A DNA stretch of 64,000 nucleotides from Tubiluchus corallicola (taxonomy: Eukaryota; Priapulida; Priapulimorpha; Priapulimorphida; Tubiluchidae), in NCBI GenBank assembly GCA_030141605.1, contig JAQGDQ010000575.1, positions 73,229-137,228 of the forward strand, in the 5' to 3' direction. Made by a program: the position numbers and the translations under genes. Positions 1 through 19,108 of the stretch are shown here, piece after piece (the first letter of the stretch is position 1; each line of letters begins with the position of its first letter). Under the pieces are notes generated by a model that saw nothing but the letters and a program-made list of their open reading frames with translations, was not told the DNA's origin and made no database searches.

Positions 1-100
1 GGAAGAAAGGGTATGAAAAAGCATTGAAAAGAAAGACAAGAAGATAAGTAAAGAAAGACAGCGTGATACAGAGTTAAAAACTGTATCGTGATCGATGTAT

Positions 101-286
101 CAGAGTAAATTGCACATTAACGTGAGTAATCAGAGTAAATTGCACATTAACGCGAGTAATCAGAGTAAATTCCACATTAACGTGAGTAATCAGAGTAAAT
201 TCCACATTAACGTGAGTAATCAGAGTAAATTCCACATTAACGTGAGTAATCAGAGTAAATTCCACATCAACGTGAGTAATCAGAGT
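101..286. repeat. 30-bp minisatellite, about 6 copies
   Basis: Direct tandem repeat with units starting at 101, 131, 161, 191, 221 and 251 plus a partial unit at 281. Each unit begins CAGAGTAAATT and ends GTGAGTAAT. The first two units read TTGCAC where later ones read TTCCAC. The period is a multiple of three, so both strands give short repetitive open frames; these are by-products of the repeat. Confidence 0.95.
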
Positions 287-289
287 GAG

Positions 290-3200
290 TTTGCCAATGC
301 TAGATATAGAGAGTGTAAGCAAGCACAATTATTAGTAATGTTCAAAAACATATTTATTTGAATTTTCTTTTGAAGATAAAAATTGATCTTCAAAGTTTAA
401 TATCTTGAATACTTAATATCTTCCACGATTTATAATTCTGTAATACGTTTACACGCCTGTATAAACGTATGCGTACGTTTAAAACAAAACTAAAGAAAAA
501 TATCTTACAATAATTACAACAATTCTGTTTTACTGGATCAGTTTTCATTTACACATTTCTATACTGTAACGCTTACGACGAGTACCACTATGGTCTTTGT
601 TAGCAGCGATTTGTATAAAAAAATTATAAATACAAAACATTTCCTAATTTTGGGTTTTGCAACATATAAAAAATTGTTTTTTGTAATAGCAGTTTGTAAA
701 TTATTGAACATATTTATGCTAACTAAATTTTCATTAATTATTTTTGTAGAGAATTTAGAATCGGAATTCTAATTAAGTAAGCCAGAAACAGGAAATATTG
801 GCGTTGAGCTATTAATTGAATTTCGAGTTTCAGCCGTATCTCATCAGACTGCAACTTATAAGCTCATGGAGAATTTTGCAGATATAGCTAAAAAAATTAA
901 GAAAAAAGATTATAGGACAAAATAGTGTAGACCCAATACTACTCTCCTGCTTGCATAGAAAGATTTCTGTGAAGACAATATTATATATGTAAACTAACAA
1001 TTTAATGCGTTTATATAATACACAGACTTACGTAATATTTAGGATTAATTTGACAATTTCTTGTAGAAATTCAGGAAAATCAGAATGTATAGAATAGGCT
1101 CGTGTGAACATTAACGAGCCTGCATGTGTGAAACGCTCTTAGACAGCTGTTAATCTATGGGTAAAGGGTAAAATACCCAATAGTGTCACACGGTGAACAC
1201 ATTTGGTATAACCTTTATACATGTAAAAGATTTACAAATATTTGGCAACGTAGCTTCAAGACAGGCAAGAACAAGTCATATCTTCAGCACTAAACTTGGG
1301 TACAAAACAAACTTAAACTTGCCAATGTTGCGTATACGTGGAAGCCGCGAAATACTGTTACTGTCATTGTATAATGAACAAAATTATGAAAAAATATTAT
1401 TCAACAAATACCTAACGCGTCTCGTGCTCTCTCAAATCAGTTTAGGTATTTTTTTAAATAACAAATTTCTTTGCATAACTTTGCTGATTGTACCACGATT
1501 GTACCAAAGAAGTGATTTTTAAACATATATAATCAATTTTCTATGCTGGCTATACAAAAACTGTTTAAAAAACGCTTGAAAAATGGGCATTCTTATGTGC
1601 ACTGCGATGGAATAACGTAATCATTAGTAAAATGTATCGATAAAGATGAGAGATTGTGTACTTATTAAAAGACATTGTCACACTAACAGTACAAATTCAG
1701 TAAATGTTTGATAGACTTTTTAGTAGACTACAGTGCCGAAATAACCAAATGCAAAAACTGCTGGCCTTTACTCGTGCGTTCACGTTCAATTAATTAGTAC
1801 GGAATACGAAGCATTTGATTATCGAGTTTTTCTGTCTAACTACGTAGATAAGTCATTTAGAATGCTATTTAGCGTTGCCGTGGAACCTGTTTTATTGCAA
1901 AAGATTCAGAGTATGGAATAACTCTATTGTGACGTCACAGTGATAAAAACTGCCTAGAAACTTAATGAATGAAGAACAACATCATAACGAAAACAGCGTA
2001 ACGACGAAAGTAATCTGTTCGTCAAAAATCCATGTAATATTAGAGAACGTTTTTAAGTACAGAAATATAAGAACTAAACGTAGAAACGTTTTACGAAATG
2101 TAAGCTCAATGTCTATAAAAAATTCTAGGTAAAGAAGCATCAGAACAAAATGTAAGATACATTTCTTTAAATAATTCTTTTTTAAGTAAGGAATGAAAAC
2201 TGTGCAGAACGTTCTGCAAACAAAAAGTATAACTTAAAAGAATTAAAGGTGTTTAATTGTTTTTACCTGCCTTTGTGACCTTGAATACCTGCAATAACCT
2301 GGATGGGTGACCAGGGCTTCACTCTTCAGTTGTGTCAAGCGCTTGTCCGTTGCTTGCGTCACATCCGGCACGATCTGATCGTCCTCAAAAACTTCGTTTT
2401 CGTTAATGGAAACACTACATAAACCCTCTTCCATTGCTTGTCACCGAACGAGTGACCTCTGGTCACTTGTTCTATTCAGTCCTGTTTGAATTTCCTTGTG
2501 TACTTTGGGTATCGAGTTGTATGTTGTGTTGTTTACTGTGTACAGGGCTAGTGCGCTCACAGCTAATGTGTTTGATTAAGCCTGCTGGGTAGCACAAACC
2601 TTTAGCTCATCACAGTCTTACACAGTACAACCAGCACTAGTCTCATTAGTAGTGAGATACAACTGTTTGACTAAGACTAATAAGTGATCTAAACGAACTG
2701 TCTTACATCAGATCTACATTCCTATTCAACGCTCATTGGTCGACACTGCAGTCACGTGCAAAAAATGGGTTGAGCCAAAGCAGTAAGCAAGCGCTGATTG
2801 GATGATATCATTACTCATGGACGGTGTTTTCATGAATGGGGTAACATTGTGCAACGTGTTATCATAAGTTGAGTGTTCACGTATCAGTGACTACTGTCCT
2901 CGGGGTTATAATGAATGGAGCATGTAGAAACGATGACACAGCAATTTGAATGTTTATTCTGGGTTAAACCTGACGACAACTCGCCGCCCGAGGCAGAACG
3001 GCCGAAACTGTTCCGGATTTGGAGTTAAACATCCAAATTTGGTTAAAACTTGATTTTGTTTGTACTTGAACATAGAAAAGTCGTTTCACTGTTCGTGTTT
3101 ACCTTAGTTTTACAGTTCTGCGTTTTAAAAAACAACGCCAAACATAACAGTCCAATTTTGCAATCAATAATTTTAATAACACAAAATGCGTGGGTTCTGA

Positions 3201-6020
3201 AAATCTGCGTTAAAAACTAGTCAATCATAAACAAGTCTTATCGAGTTTTCTTGAGAAATCTTTGGCGCCTATAGCTTCCTGTTATGATGTTTGCTGAAAG
3301 TAAAATGATGTTTGCTTTTATATAGGTAACAAACTGAATGCATACAAGCGATTTTTTAACGCTTTTATGACAGCATATATATACGTATTGTGGCGTTCAT
3401 ACAAAAGGTATGTATAATAGCAGATATCGCCTTATAATACTTAAATTATCAAAGAATAATTATTGAAAAAGAGGGCGTAAGCCAAGGTATCTAATCTCAC
3501 ACTTGCTAAGTTGTTTGCTTGAAATTCTGTTTCATTTGCCGTAACTAGTTTTATTAGTTTTATAACCGTAGCTAAACTATGTGATACACATCTGTCATAA
3601 AGTTCTAAAATTAGGAAATCATAAATCAATGTTCCTTTGTACTATTAGCAAAATATGCAGGTAATATTCACTATGGTACTACTGTATGAACGTTATTAAA
3701 TTGTTACTTAAAGAAAATTGTATCTCTATTCTCTGTTTGAGCTTTATGTCTCGTCAAAAGCAGTAGTATAATGTGTTGATTTTGAATAAAATGAGGAGCA
3801 CTGACCATACCAGCACTATTGGTGCCGCCATCTATTGAAAATTAATGCAAGCTTTTGGCGTTTAAAGAATTTTTGTATCTTCTTTCAGTAACCATATTTG
3901 TGAAAACTGTTTCAAGCAATCATCAGGAATTGTCCCGCGAAAAAAATGGCGAACAGACGTTCGTGTGTGAGCAACCTTTTGATACTGCATCTCTTCATTG
4001 TGGTATTTCTAAAGAATTATTTTTATATTGTAATGGCATGCATATTCACTGTTAACAAATTAGTGTAAAGATCTTTCGCATTTTTTGTTAAGTAATCCGG
4101 ATCTTTACTTGATGGCCTGCTTCCGTCTGAAATAAAAAGCTATGTCTGTCTATCCATGAGCATGAAATCAGTATAAATAAGAGGTGGAGTTTAGCCGCGT
4201 ACTGAAAAAGAAGGTAAAGATACGATAAAAGGGTTGCTGTTTTCAGAAATTTGTAAGTAAGAGGTTTGGAAGTTTGTAGTTTGTAGTGACGCCAGTGTTG
4301 CTTTTTCTAGTAAGTTTTGTTAACGTTTCAATTTCTGTGTTCTGAAACTTATTGAACTTTGTGTGTTTCGTAGTTTAAATTGTTTAGACAGAGTAAAGAG
4401 AATAGCTGAGTGGTGATGGTGTATGCTCGGCGTCCGAAGCTAAGCAATGCTGAGTATCGTCTGTAAACTAACAGGTGACGGCCACGAAAACTGATTTTGG
4501 TGTTTTTTGTCATGTTTTCTCATAGACGGCGTCTTTCGTAAAAAGAAGATGGGTACGCATTAAGTTTTTGCCCTTGATACGGTTAATTTGACCAAAGTTC
4601 CTGGGAGAGGTAAACGGAACCTTTGACAAACAAATACCGGAGGTGAGAATAAATAGAGTCGAGTCATAATCACCCATGAATCTGGCGTCAAAACAACATG
4701 TGCTGTTGTTTTCATTGCTTAGCTGGCAGCCATATTCTATTCGGGCTACTCAGCACAAATCCATGCACATGTGTCAACTGATATCTGTGTCATTAGCTGA
4801 TATTATTCCCATCGCTGCTCTTCGGGGTAAAATACAGATGTCCCACGCGTCGGCTTCGTCTGCTGTGACGTAATCACTTTCACTCATGGTCGCCGAGGAC
4901 TTTGGCTTCATGGGGGCACACAAAACAAACAGTCACTGCTAAAATGTGTTTGTGATTACAAGAATAATTAAGTTTGCCGCCAGTTATACAAACTCGGGTG
5001 AACTGGTCTCTACAAGCAGTCAGTCTATCAGCAGTCTTGCTATCCGTCAGTGTCAGCGACAACGACAGTGTCGGCAACTACAATGGTATTGGCAGTGGCA
5101 GCAGTAGGGATCGTGCCACATAACTTCTAATTTAAAAAGCTGAAAGGTTTGCGCATTTGTTGCAATATATTATATTACCGTTACTAATGTCTGAAAAAAT
5201 GTAACATCCCACATGTTCTAAGACATTAGTGAACAAAATCAATATTTCTAAATTGAAAATATTTTAATTTAAGCAAAACAAACTCCGACTTACATTATTA
5301 TACTCCGAATTACATTTATGTTAATAAGTATATATTATTTTCTGACTTAAGTAAATTCAAACGTAAATATTAACGATCAGAAATTGCATTCGAACAAATA
5401 GCTTTTTTATCAAATCAACGTATTTGTTTGCTTATTTGTTTGTTTGTCGCTTAGTCGTAAGTAGTTCGACCAAGCATCAAATCGAACTACTTTCACCCCC
5501 CCCCCATCAAGCAGTAGGCAATACATGCAGTACTGGATTAACCGCAACCAACCCAAAGTGTGGATCGTAGTAGCTGTTCAGTTCATGGTTGTAGCTCTTT
5601 AATGTGCATAAATTTCAGAAGTCATCATACTTTCTACTCCTACTCAAGATGACATTACATTATTGTAACTCTTAAAACGTTCTTATCAGTCCAATATGAA
5701 TTTATGGTGATAGTCTTCTGTTAAATCAGCGCACCATAGTCGTGCGTCATAATCATTCTTATGTAAGGCAATGTGAGTTTATGACGTACAATAATGTTGA
5801 GCTTAACCACAGTGAAACATGCGTCACAAACTCATGTGAAAGTGACTAAAGACATCTGCTTTGGAAGAATCATGTAACACAGTTTAAACCAACCTTTTTT
5901 GCATAACAGCAACTTGGCTGATATTATCATGGTGACAATTTAAAGTGTGTAAAAGATTTATGAGACCGCCTTTGCTGTTTTTCCCGTTCAGCAAAGTAGA
6001 ACGTGGATCTGCATTTGCCA
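290..6020. other. Gene-free stretch, no supported gene
   Basis: AT-rich sequence with only short open frames (up to about 109 codons) that lack recognisable domains or a consistent exon structure. The only structured pieces noticed are possible 5S-related relics near 2300 and 4430-4490 and a C-rich run near 5498. Confidence 0.5.
4429..4490 (+). repeat. Degenerate 5S rRNA-related relic
   Basis: The segment CCGAAGCTAAGCAATGC, followed about 30 bases later by GGTGACGGCC, resembles the internal promoter and downstream part of 5S rRNA (A box around GAAGTTAAGCAAC, C box around GGGTGACC). No full 5S fold is evident. It may be an old copy of the 5S-headed repeats seen at 26254, 34137 and 37518. Seen by eye only. 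Confidence 0.35.
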
Positions 6021-6580
6021 CATAAGCTTTTGGCGCCATCTAGGGTCTAAAATCAACTGTTCTGCTTATCACAAAATAAGAAACTGCCTTTGTTTCTTTC
6101 TTGCAGGCTCTCCATAAAGTTATAGTTTTATTGCAGTATATTATGCAAGTATTACTTTACTACAATGTCGACTCACAGATAACTCGTGAGTCTCGTGTCT
6201 AGTTCTGCTTTTGGCGCCATCTAGGGTCTAAAAATCAACTGTTCTGCTTATCACAAAATAAGAAACTGCTTTTGTTTCTTTCTTGCAGGCTCTCCATAAA
6301 GTTATAGTTTTATTGCAGTATATTATGCAAGTATTACTTTACTACAATGTCGACTCACAGATAACTCGTGAGTCTCGTGTCTAGTTCTGCTTTTGGCGCC
6401 ATCTAGGGTCTAAAAATCAACTGTTCTGCTTATCACAAAATAAGAAACTGCTTTTGTTTCTTTCTTGCAGCCTCTCCACAAATCATAGTCTTATGGCAGC
6501 ATATTATACAAGTATTATTTTACTACAATATCGACTCATAGAGGACTTGTGTGTCTCGTGTCCAGTTCTACTGATCGGAA
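6021..6580. repeat. 182-bp tandem repeat, three copies
   Basis: Units start at about 6026, 6207 and 6389 with GCTTTTGGCGCCATCTAGG. Copies 1 and 2 are almost identical; copy 3 decays in its second half. Each unit carries a pyrimidine-rich run ending TTTCTTTCTTGCAG, which looks like a splice acceptor, so this could be an expanded exon edge or chance. Confidence 0.9.
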
Positions 6581-6984
6581 CATTAAATGTCGAGTTTTCC
6601 GATTTTATTGCACTTCTTTATAGGTACATTTTACAGAGTTAAAATTACTGCCAAAGGCGTTAAATGCTGTTGTGTCGTACTTTTTAGTATTGCAAGCATA
6701 TGCTCTTTAATATTGTATAGAATTACAGGCATATATTTTTGATATTTTTTATTGAAGATTTCATGTTGTGCTTTCTTATGATTTAACGATAATAATGCTT
6801 CAAACAGACCTTTTAAATGAAGAATTTTTGACATTACTGATCATTTTGTCGGAGCACTCAGCAAGTTCACCTAGAGCAGTTTGTAAATCTAATAATTTTT
6901 TTGCAGCTATGTATAAATACGTTTCCTTTAGCATGAGTACTAAGCTAGTTGCCGACACTACTTCATAAGTGAAAAAATAACCGT

Positions 6985-7060
6985 GTAGGGTCTATAATAG
7001 GTTGGCATAACTGCCCGGAAAGCAGAAGGTAGTGGGTTCGAATCCGAGTGTAGCGCAAAG
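6985..7060 (+). repeat. tRNA-like SINE head or tRNA pseudogene
   Basis: Contains a good pol III B box (GGGTTCGAATCC) preceded by an anticodon-arm-like hairpin CTGC-CCGGAAA-GCAG and an A-box-like TAATAGGTTGG. The base before the would-be anticodon is C rather than T and the T stem pairs poorly, so an active tRNA gene is unlikely. It ends where duplicated segment A begins. Confidence 0.45.
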
Positions 7061-7483
7061 TAGCTAAGGTATAATTTATTACAATCAGTATTGCTACACC
7101 ACTTTGCAATATTATAATTCAGTATTTTTGTTAGCCTAGTCAACTGACTACATGTGCCCAAAACTGACAAATTTAAAATGCAAAATGATTGAAAAACTGA
7201 ACTAAATTACAGACAATGTAAAAATGTAAGGAGTAAAAACTATTTACAGGCAGTATTTACTAGGTACGTCTAATAATCATAACATCAAGTTAGTATAAAT
7301 TCTTAGAATTGACTCAAAAATTTTGTTTACGTAAGCACTTTTATATAAACTCTATACAAGCAGTATAAAAGTAATATATAAAGTTGCTTACAGTCTTACA
7401 CTAGTGCAATTGCACGAACTGATCAATGGACTATTTTTCAATGGTAGATTAATGCTACTTATACAGTAGTATCAGATGCCCTG

Positions 7484-10840
<3,357 letters not shown>

Positions 10841-11602
10841 GTTGGACTTTTGCTGAAACAATGTTCAGAAGTGAAAATTATTTAATAGATTCACATTAAA
10901 AACTCTTTAATTTTTGTCTTAGATGTTCTTGCAACAGTCATGACAGACATTATTTAATCTAAGAAACTGTCAGCATGCAAATTTAAATTAGTATTTCTAA
11001 GTTTAAACATTTTTAAAACCTCAAATCTAAATATTTATGAAGACGTTTTATTGAGATTAAATCCTCTAAATGAGTCTATATTGCATTCCACATATTCATA
11101 CAAGTGGTCAAATTGGAAATACTTCACAAAGGTTGCTATTCTTTTTCTTTGTTGCTTCTTATAGAACCCGTTTTCTCGGGTTTAATCAGCGCTGCTACCG
11201 TTGGAATGTGACTGTACATGCATAAGTTAAAAAGATTAAATTTATGCTACATAATATTGTATCCAATCAACGCTAACTTTACAACTACCTGTCTGAAACA
11301 GTTTGAATACTATCTTATTTTGAAACAATTATTATTAGCATTATTTTACAAATACTTACAATAAATAATACAACCAGGCACCCACGCAGTAAAAGTGTGC
11401 ACTGCAGTCTGAGTAAACCAGTCAAGTTACGCACTCCTGCATCTAAGACTTGAGCGGCTTATTGGATCAAGGACAAAACAATCTTCGCCAACAAGAATTA
11501 CTCTGCGAGCCTGCATTTTTCCACTGCACAGGTTTTTGTGAACAAAATTCACAACAATAACAACTTAAGTTTATTTCTAGACTAATTGTGAATTAAAAGC
11601 CC

Positions 11603-12330
11603 CAATTATTAATTTTTACTTTAATAGTTAATAATTATTTTTATCTTATTTATAATTATTTTATGCTATTTATTTTAAGCCATTTTCTCTTTTCTTTAAT
11701 TGATATTTAGTTAAAAGTTACTTAGTAAATTGTTATTAAGTTACTAGTAAATTGTCAATTTAAATTACTCATTAATAATTATAGTTATGTACTGTATAGT
11801 ATTTCGGGTCTTAAATTTAAGAAATTATTATTCTCTTTTCCATAACTAGTGTCTGAGTTTAAAAAATCTTCAGTGGAGTTAAATTAGGTTCCCTCTAGTG
11901 GTGATGACCAAAACTATTTCTAAGGTAAATTAGTTTGTAAATCCAAGGACCTGCTTGAATTACACTTGTCTATCTAGTGACATCAGGGTTACATCTGGTG
12001 ACTTCTCTTGTCTTTGTCTCTTTGCTCTTGGGGAGGGTGAACATGAATTTTGCAGAGCTGGCAGCCTCTAAGTTTAGTAAGTAGAAAATTATTTATACAG
12101 TGTTTAAATTTTGTTATTTAATTTTAACCATTGTTTTAAACAACCAGTTTATGCAATTTAACCTTATTTATGAAAAATTTAATCATTATCTATATAAATT
12201 AACAGTTGATTTATGTTTCGATAAGATTCTTTTTATTAATTTGGGTTTAAAACAATTTTTATTTTACAGATACTGGATTACGGCTAAAAAATGAAACTAG
12301 ACGAGAATGTAACACCAGACCCCGAAATTA
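11603..12330. other. AT-rich spacer, no gene seen
   Basis: Unique AT-rich sequence between the end of duplicated segment A and the LINE fragment. No coding or RNA feature recognised. Confidence 0.4.
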
Positions 12331-12333
12331 CAG

Positions 12334-12900
12334 ATGATTCGTGTTCCTTTGTGGCTTCAATGGTGGCTAAAAGCAGTTCCTGTTGGTACATTAGAAGTAT
12401 TGGGAAATCCCTTGTATGTTTGGAAAGTAGGTTACTGCATAGAAAAAAGGCTTTGTAAATGTAGTAAAGATATTGAAACTGCAGAACACATAATATTAAG
12501 TTGTGAATTTTACACACAGATGAGAAACAAGGTCCCTTGGCAAGGAGTAACTGATGAAGAATGCTTGAGATGGCTGTTATTTGGAGAGGGAAAATTTATG
12601 CAGTCTGCCTACTGAAGGACATAATGGTCAAAAGAAGAAGCATTGTGAATGTATAACTTTACAGCTGAAAAGATAAAGAGTAATATATATTTAGCTGTGC
12701 GTAACGGCGGTATAACATTTATAAACCCAAATTTGTTTTGTGTTGTTGTAGCAGTAGAGCAAGCATATGTGTGCGGCTTAGCGTTTTTGAGTGGAAATCT
12801 GCCTAGTAGTACAATATACACTGCTACTCGCCCTGATATAAAAGGGATTTAGGCACCGGACGGATGGATGGATGGATGGATGGATGTAAAAAGATAACAG
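12334..12900 (+). pseudogene. LINE 3' fragment with CCHC-like C-terminus
   Basis: An open frame of about 93 codons reads KRLCKCSKDIETAEHIIL then SCEFYTQMR, the Cys-x-Cys...His...Cys knuckle usual at the C-terminus of Jockey/R1/I-type LINE polymerases. The downstream 250 bp looks like a decayed 3' region and ends at a (GATG)n run (12860-12886) that could be its tail. No reverse transcriptase palm is present upstream, so this is 5'-truncated. Clade assignment is from the motif only. Confidence 0.65.
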
Positions 12901-13849
12901 ATTATTTTACAATTCAAAGTCACATTTCAACAACAGCAACAGCTACGACTGCTCTAAACGCTCCATTAGTGGTTTGCACTCACTCTTTTGCGTGAGGTAC
13001 CAGTGATCAGAAGAACCGTTCAGGGTCTATTCATTCTTACACGCGGGAGGATTTATCCGGAGTGCCTTCGTTACAAGAACTTTCTGATATATTCTCTGAG
13101 GAGTTTTCAAATTCATGGACCCGAGTTCTGCAAATCAGCACTCCAGTGCCTGGTAGATCCTCAGTGGAGGCTTCGTTACCAGTTTCGAAACATTTGGAAG
13201 CCAGTGCGTCTGTGGCAAGCATTACTATCCACAAGATTAGATTAGATTACATTTTAGATTTAGTAGATTTATTTTCGCAATAAACATATACATATGCATT
13301 ACATGTGCATCGATAATCAGTTTTTGTTAATATAAAAATATGATACAATTCATGAATTCTGCGCTAGAGACCTAAGAAGCTAGCTTGTGGTAGGCCACTA
13401 GAAATAGTTACGAAAAAAATTACAATATATACAGATACAATATTACAATATATACAAATATGAATACGGGTGCGAAGTAATAAAAATATTATTATACTAG
13501 AGGGGAAGTTTCTGAAAATGAAAAACAACAAATCATGATTGAGTGATCAGTTATATGTTTCAAGTAAGTTTAATTTATATAGTTTTTTAAATATGGACAA
13601 CGAGTTGGCATTTTTAATAGCTGGAGCAATTGAATTCCATATGTAAGGGCCATTGTATTTAATAGAAAATTTTCTAACATTTGTGTTGCACTGTAAGTAG
13701 TGATAGTTAAAACTGTATCAAGTTCTACTGTATCAAGCTCACGCATAGAGAGGACTCAACTTGTACAGGTTCTACCTTCTATTCAGCCAAATACAGATCC
13801 AAAGATTGTTAAAGCAGCAGAGTTTTTTCTGCCAATGATTATTCTTTAT

Positions 13850-14047
13850 ACGAGACAACAGAAAATATCCGAGCACATTCCGCTGCAGTTTTGAGGAATT
13901 TGCATCAAGCTGTTTTCCATTCCGAAATCATCAAGCAAGATTTTGTGACCCGAGGAGCACCACAAACGCCTTGGCAAACCTACTATCAGCGGTTTCGTTG
14001 GTTCACTGACGAAGCTGAAGCATTGGTCAAACTTCTAAATGATGAGG
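13850..14047 (+). pseudogene. Exon-like open stretch, unrecognised protein
   Basis: About 66 codons of non-repetitive, balanced composition, including ENIRAHSAAVLRNL and DFVTRGAPQTPWQTYYQRF, end at a possible splice donor GAG|GTGAAT. A second coding-like segment in another frame lies just upstream (13760-13840, containing NTDPKIVKAAEFFLPM), suggesting either a frameshift or two pieces. I do not recognise the family. It could be an exon of a displaced host gene or part of a transposon. No partner exons were found nearby. Confidence 0.35.
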
Positions 14048-14534
14048 TGAATTTTGCACAATTTTTATTATATAAGTATTGTGCTAAATATTAGCTAGTT
14101 TGTTAATTTATTATGAAAACAAGAGAATCTAGAAATTTTTATTCACTGTGTAACCGTAAATTGAATCGCTTATTTTTATATACTTTTATAACTCGTTTAC
14201 ATGTGCATTTTTAAGAAGTATTTTGCATGTAACCACCTTAATAGAACCTGCTAAATTGGATAATATTAATTTTAGAAGTAATGCTAACCTTTCATTTAAA
14301 TTGCAATGTGGTGAACCAGCGCCTTTTGATTTTCGCTCAGGTTGGCAAAAAATTAAACATTCAGAGATCTCAAATTATTTCGTTTACATTCACGACGTTT
14401 AAAATTATTAAAAAGGTTGCATGGTTGTTTGATAAAAGTTTTTGTTAATTGTTCGGATCCATTGCGCATGCGTGTTTATGCAGAAATAATTTCATTTGTA
14501 AATAATTTACCTTACGAGATAAAGCTGTATTTGA

Positions 14535-16262
14535 ATATTTTATGTCGGTTAAACGTAAGGCTGAGCAGCAGAAAGACATTTTTACATTAGATGAGCGTTT
14601 AAATGCTCCGAAAGTTCATAATTTTACTAACTTAGAGTTACCTACAGTTTTAGTGGATTTTTTGTCTAAAGGCCCCGGTTTAAGTGTTTTGGGTGATTAT
14701 TCTCAGAAAACATTCCGTAAAGATTTATGTAGTACTGTTTATTTGGCTTTACATAAATTATTGATACGTCATTTACATTTACATAACGCTGATCCAGTAC
14801 TGCGTCTAAATTCAGTTCTTGATTTACTAAATTATTCTGCGTTACCTCTTAGTATCTCGAAATTTTATTTGGCGTTCTTTAGATCGATTAGAATTAATTT
14901 TAAAACGTCCTTTACGTGTACCTAAACACCATAGTGATCAACATAACCATCAGAAACACATGTTAATTAAAATTAAAGGTTTGGATGGAAGAAGAATCGA
15001 AAGTTGTTTTTCGTTATTCTGATAAAAATTGCGGTTGGGTGATTACACCTCTTGATTAATACTGTGCTGGGTATTATCGTTAAATAAATAAATAAACTTA
15101 AATAAATAAACTTATCGTCAATTATCGTGTTCAGATTATTATAACACTCTTGATCTCAGAGGATGAACTTATCAATTCTAGTCGTGCGCGTATTTCAGAT
15201 ATGATTAGTAAGTTTCATCCTAGCAAAACTTTATGTGGTTTGAGTAAAAAAGAAATTTTGTATATTCAAAAACCTCGTTCTTTTGAAATACCGTTCTTAG
15301 TCTTGGCTGCTGAAGTACATTAATTAGATCAAATCGGACCTGCTTCTTTGCCTTTTTTAACTTGTCGACCTGTTATGACTGGTTGTAATACTGTAAATAA
15401 TAATTTATCTGAAATTTTATCTTTAAAGTTAAATATTTTAATTATTTTGCTTTTTGGTAGAATCTTGTCTGATTTTGGCATATCTGTACTTGTCGATAGT
15501 TCTAAGCAATCCTTTATAACTTTACAAAGTTTAGTAGTAACATGTTTAGATGCTTTAATTCAGTTTGATTTTGTTGAACTTTATACTAATATTACACATG
15601 TTACATCAAAGAAAACAGTTGTAGAGGCTTGTTCTATTTTAAGTGTAAGTAAAAGTATATCTGCTCAGTCATTGCTATTGTTAGAGGAAGCATTGGGTCA
15701 GAATTATTTTAAAGTGACTAGTCATATTTACAGTCAGATAAAAGGTTTGTTTATGGGGAATAAAGCAAGTTTGGCAATATCTAATTTGGTTTTATTGTTA
15801 TGTGAATATAAATTTTTACGAGCTTATAGTACAGTTTTTTCAAAACATATAAAAAATTTTAATCGATTTGCAGATGATGGTTTTTTTATTTATAAATTAT
15901 AACTGTGTCACTTCTTTTCTTTTACTTCACTTGTTGGGTTTTATCCATCTGAATTACAGCTAGAGTTAAAATGTAGTTTTGACAAAGGTGTATTTTTGGA
16001 TTTAGAAGTAAGATTGCTTACTGTTTTTCCTGGGATTGTTTCAGTTTATACTAATATTAAACGTCAACGTCTTTTTACTCATTTGCATTTAGAATCTAAT
16101 CATCCTGATTTTATGTATATCGGTTTTATAAATACGAAGATTTTTAGATTTCGTAATACATGTAATAGTTTGTCAGAGGTGCAGCATAAGTTGCAGTTTC
16201 TTTCGGAAATTCTGGTTCACTTGCATTATCCTGTTAAACATTTGAGACTTTTAAAGCTTTTC
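14535..16262 (+). pseudogene. Decayed Penelope-like element reverse transcriptase
   Basis: Four open segments in different frames line up as one protein: 14542-14925 (with VDFLSKGPGLSV), about 15140-15330, 15348-15902 and 15996-16262. The third has reverse transcriptase features in order: a motif A-like FVELYTNI, a motif B-like GLFMGNKAS and a motif C FADD in NRFADDGFF (usual form YxDD). The fourth has FLDLEVR and LESNHPDF, matching the post-palm region usual in Penelope-like elements. Stops and frameshifts show it is dead. The GIY-YIG endonuclease expected downstream is absent, because the sequence switches to duplicated segment B at 16263. Coding strand is notably T-rich. Confidence 0.62.
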
Positions 16263-16685
16263 CTAAGGTATAATTTATTACAATCAGTATTGCTACATCA
16301 CTTTGCAATATAATAATTCAGTATTTTTGTTAGCCTAGTCTACCGACTACAGGTGCACAAAACTGACAAACTTAAAATGCAAAATGAATGTAAAACTGAA
16401 CTAAATTACAGACAATGTAACAATGTAAGGAGTAAAAACTATTTACAGGCGGTATTTACTAGGTATGTCTAATAATCATAACATCAAGTTAGTGTAAATT
16501 TTTAGAATAGTTTCAAAAATTCTGTTATGCTATACAAGCAGTTTATGCTATACAAGCAGCATAAAAGTAATATATAAAGTTGCTTACAGTCTTACACTAG
16601 CGCAATTGCACGAACTGATTAATGGACTATTTTTCAATGGTAGATTAATACTACTTAGTATCATACAGTAGTATCAGATGCCCTG

Positions 16686-19108
<2,423 letters not shown>

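Noticed and set aside
2290-2330. 5S rRNA relic around GGATGGGTGACC
   Set aside because: Only the C-box-like 12-mer is convincing; the rest does not align with 5S.
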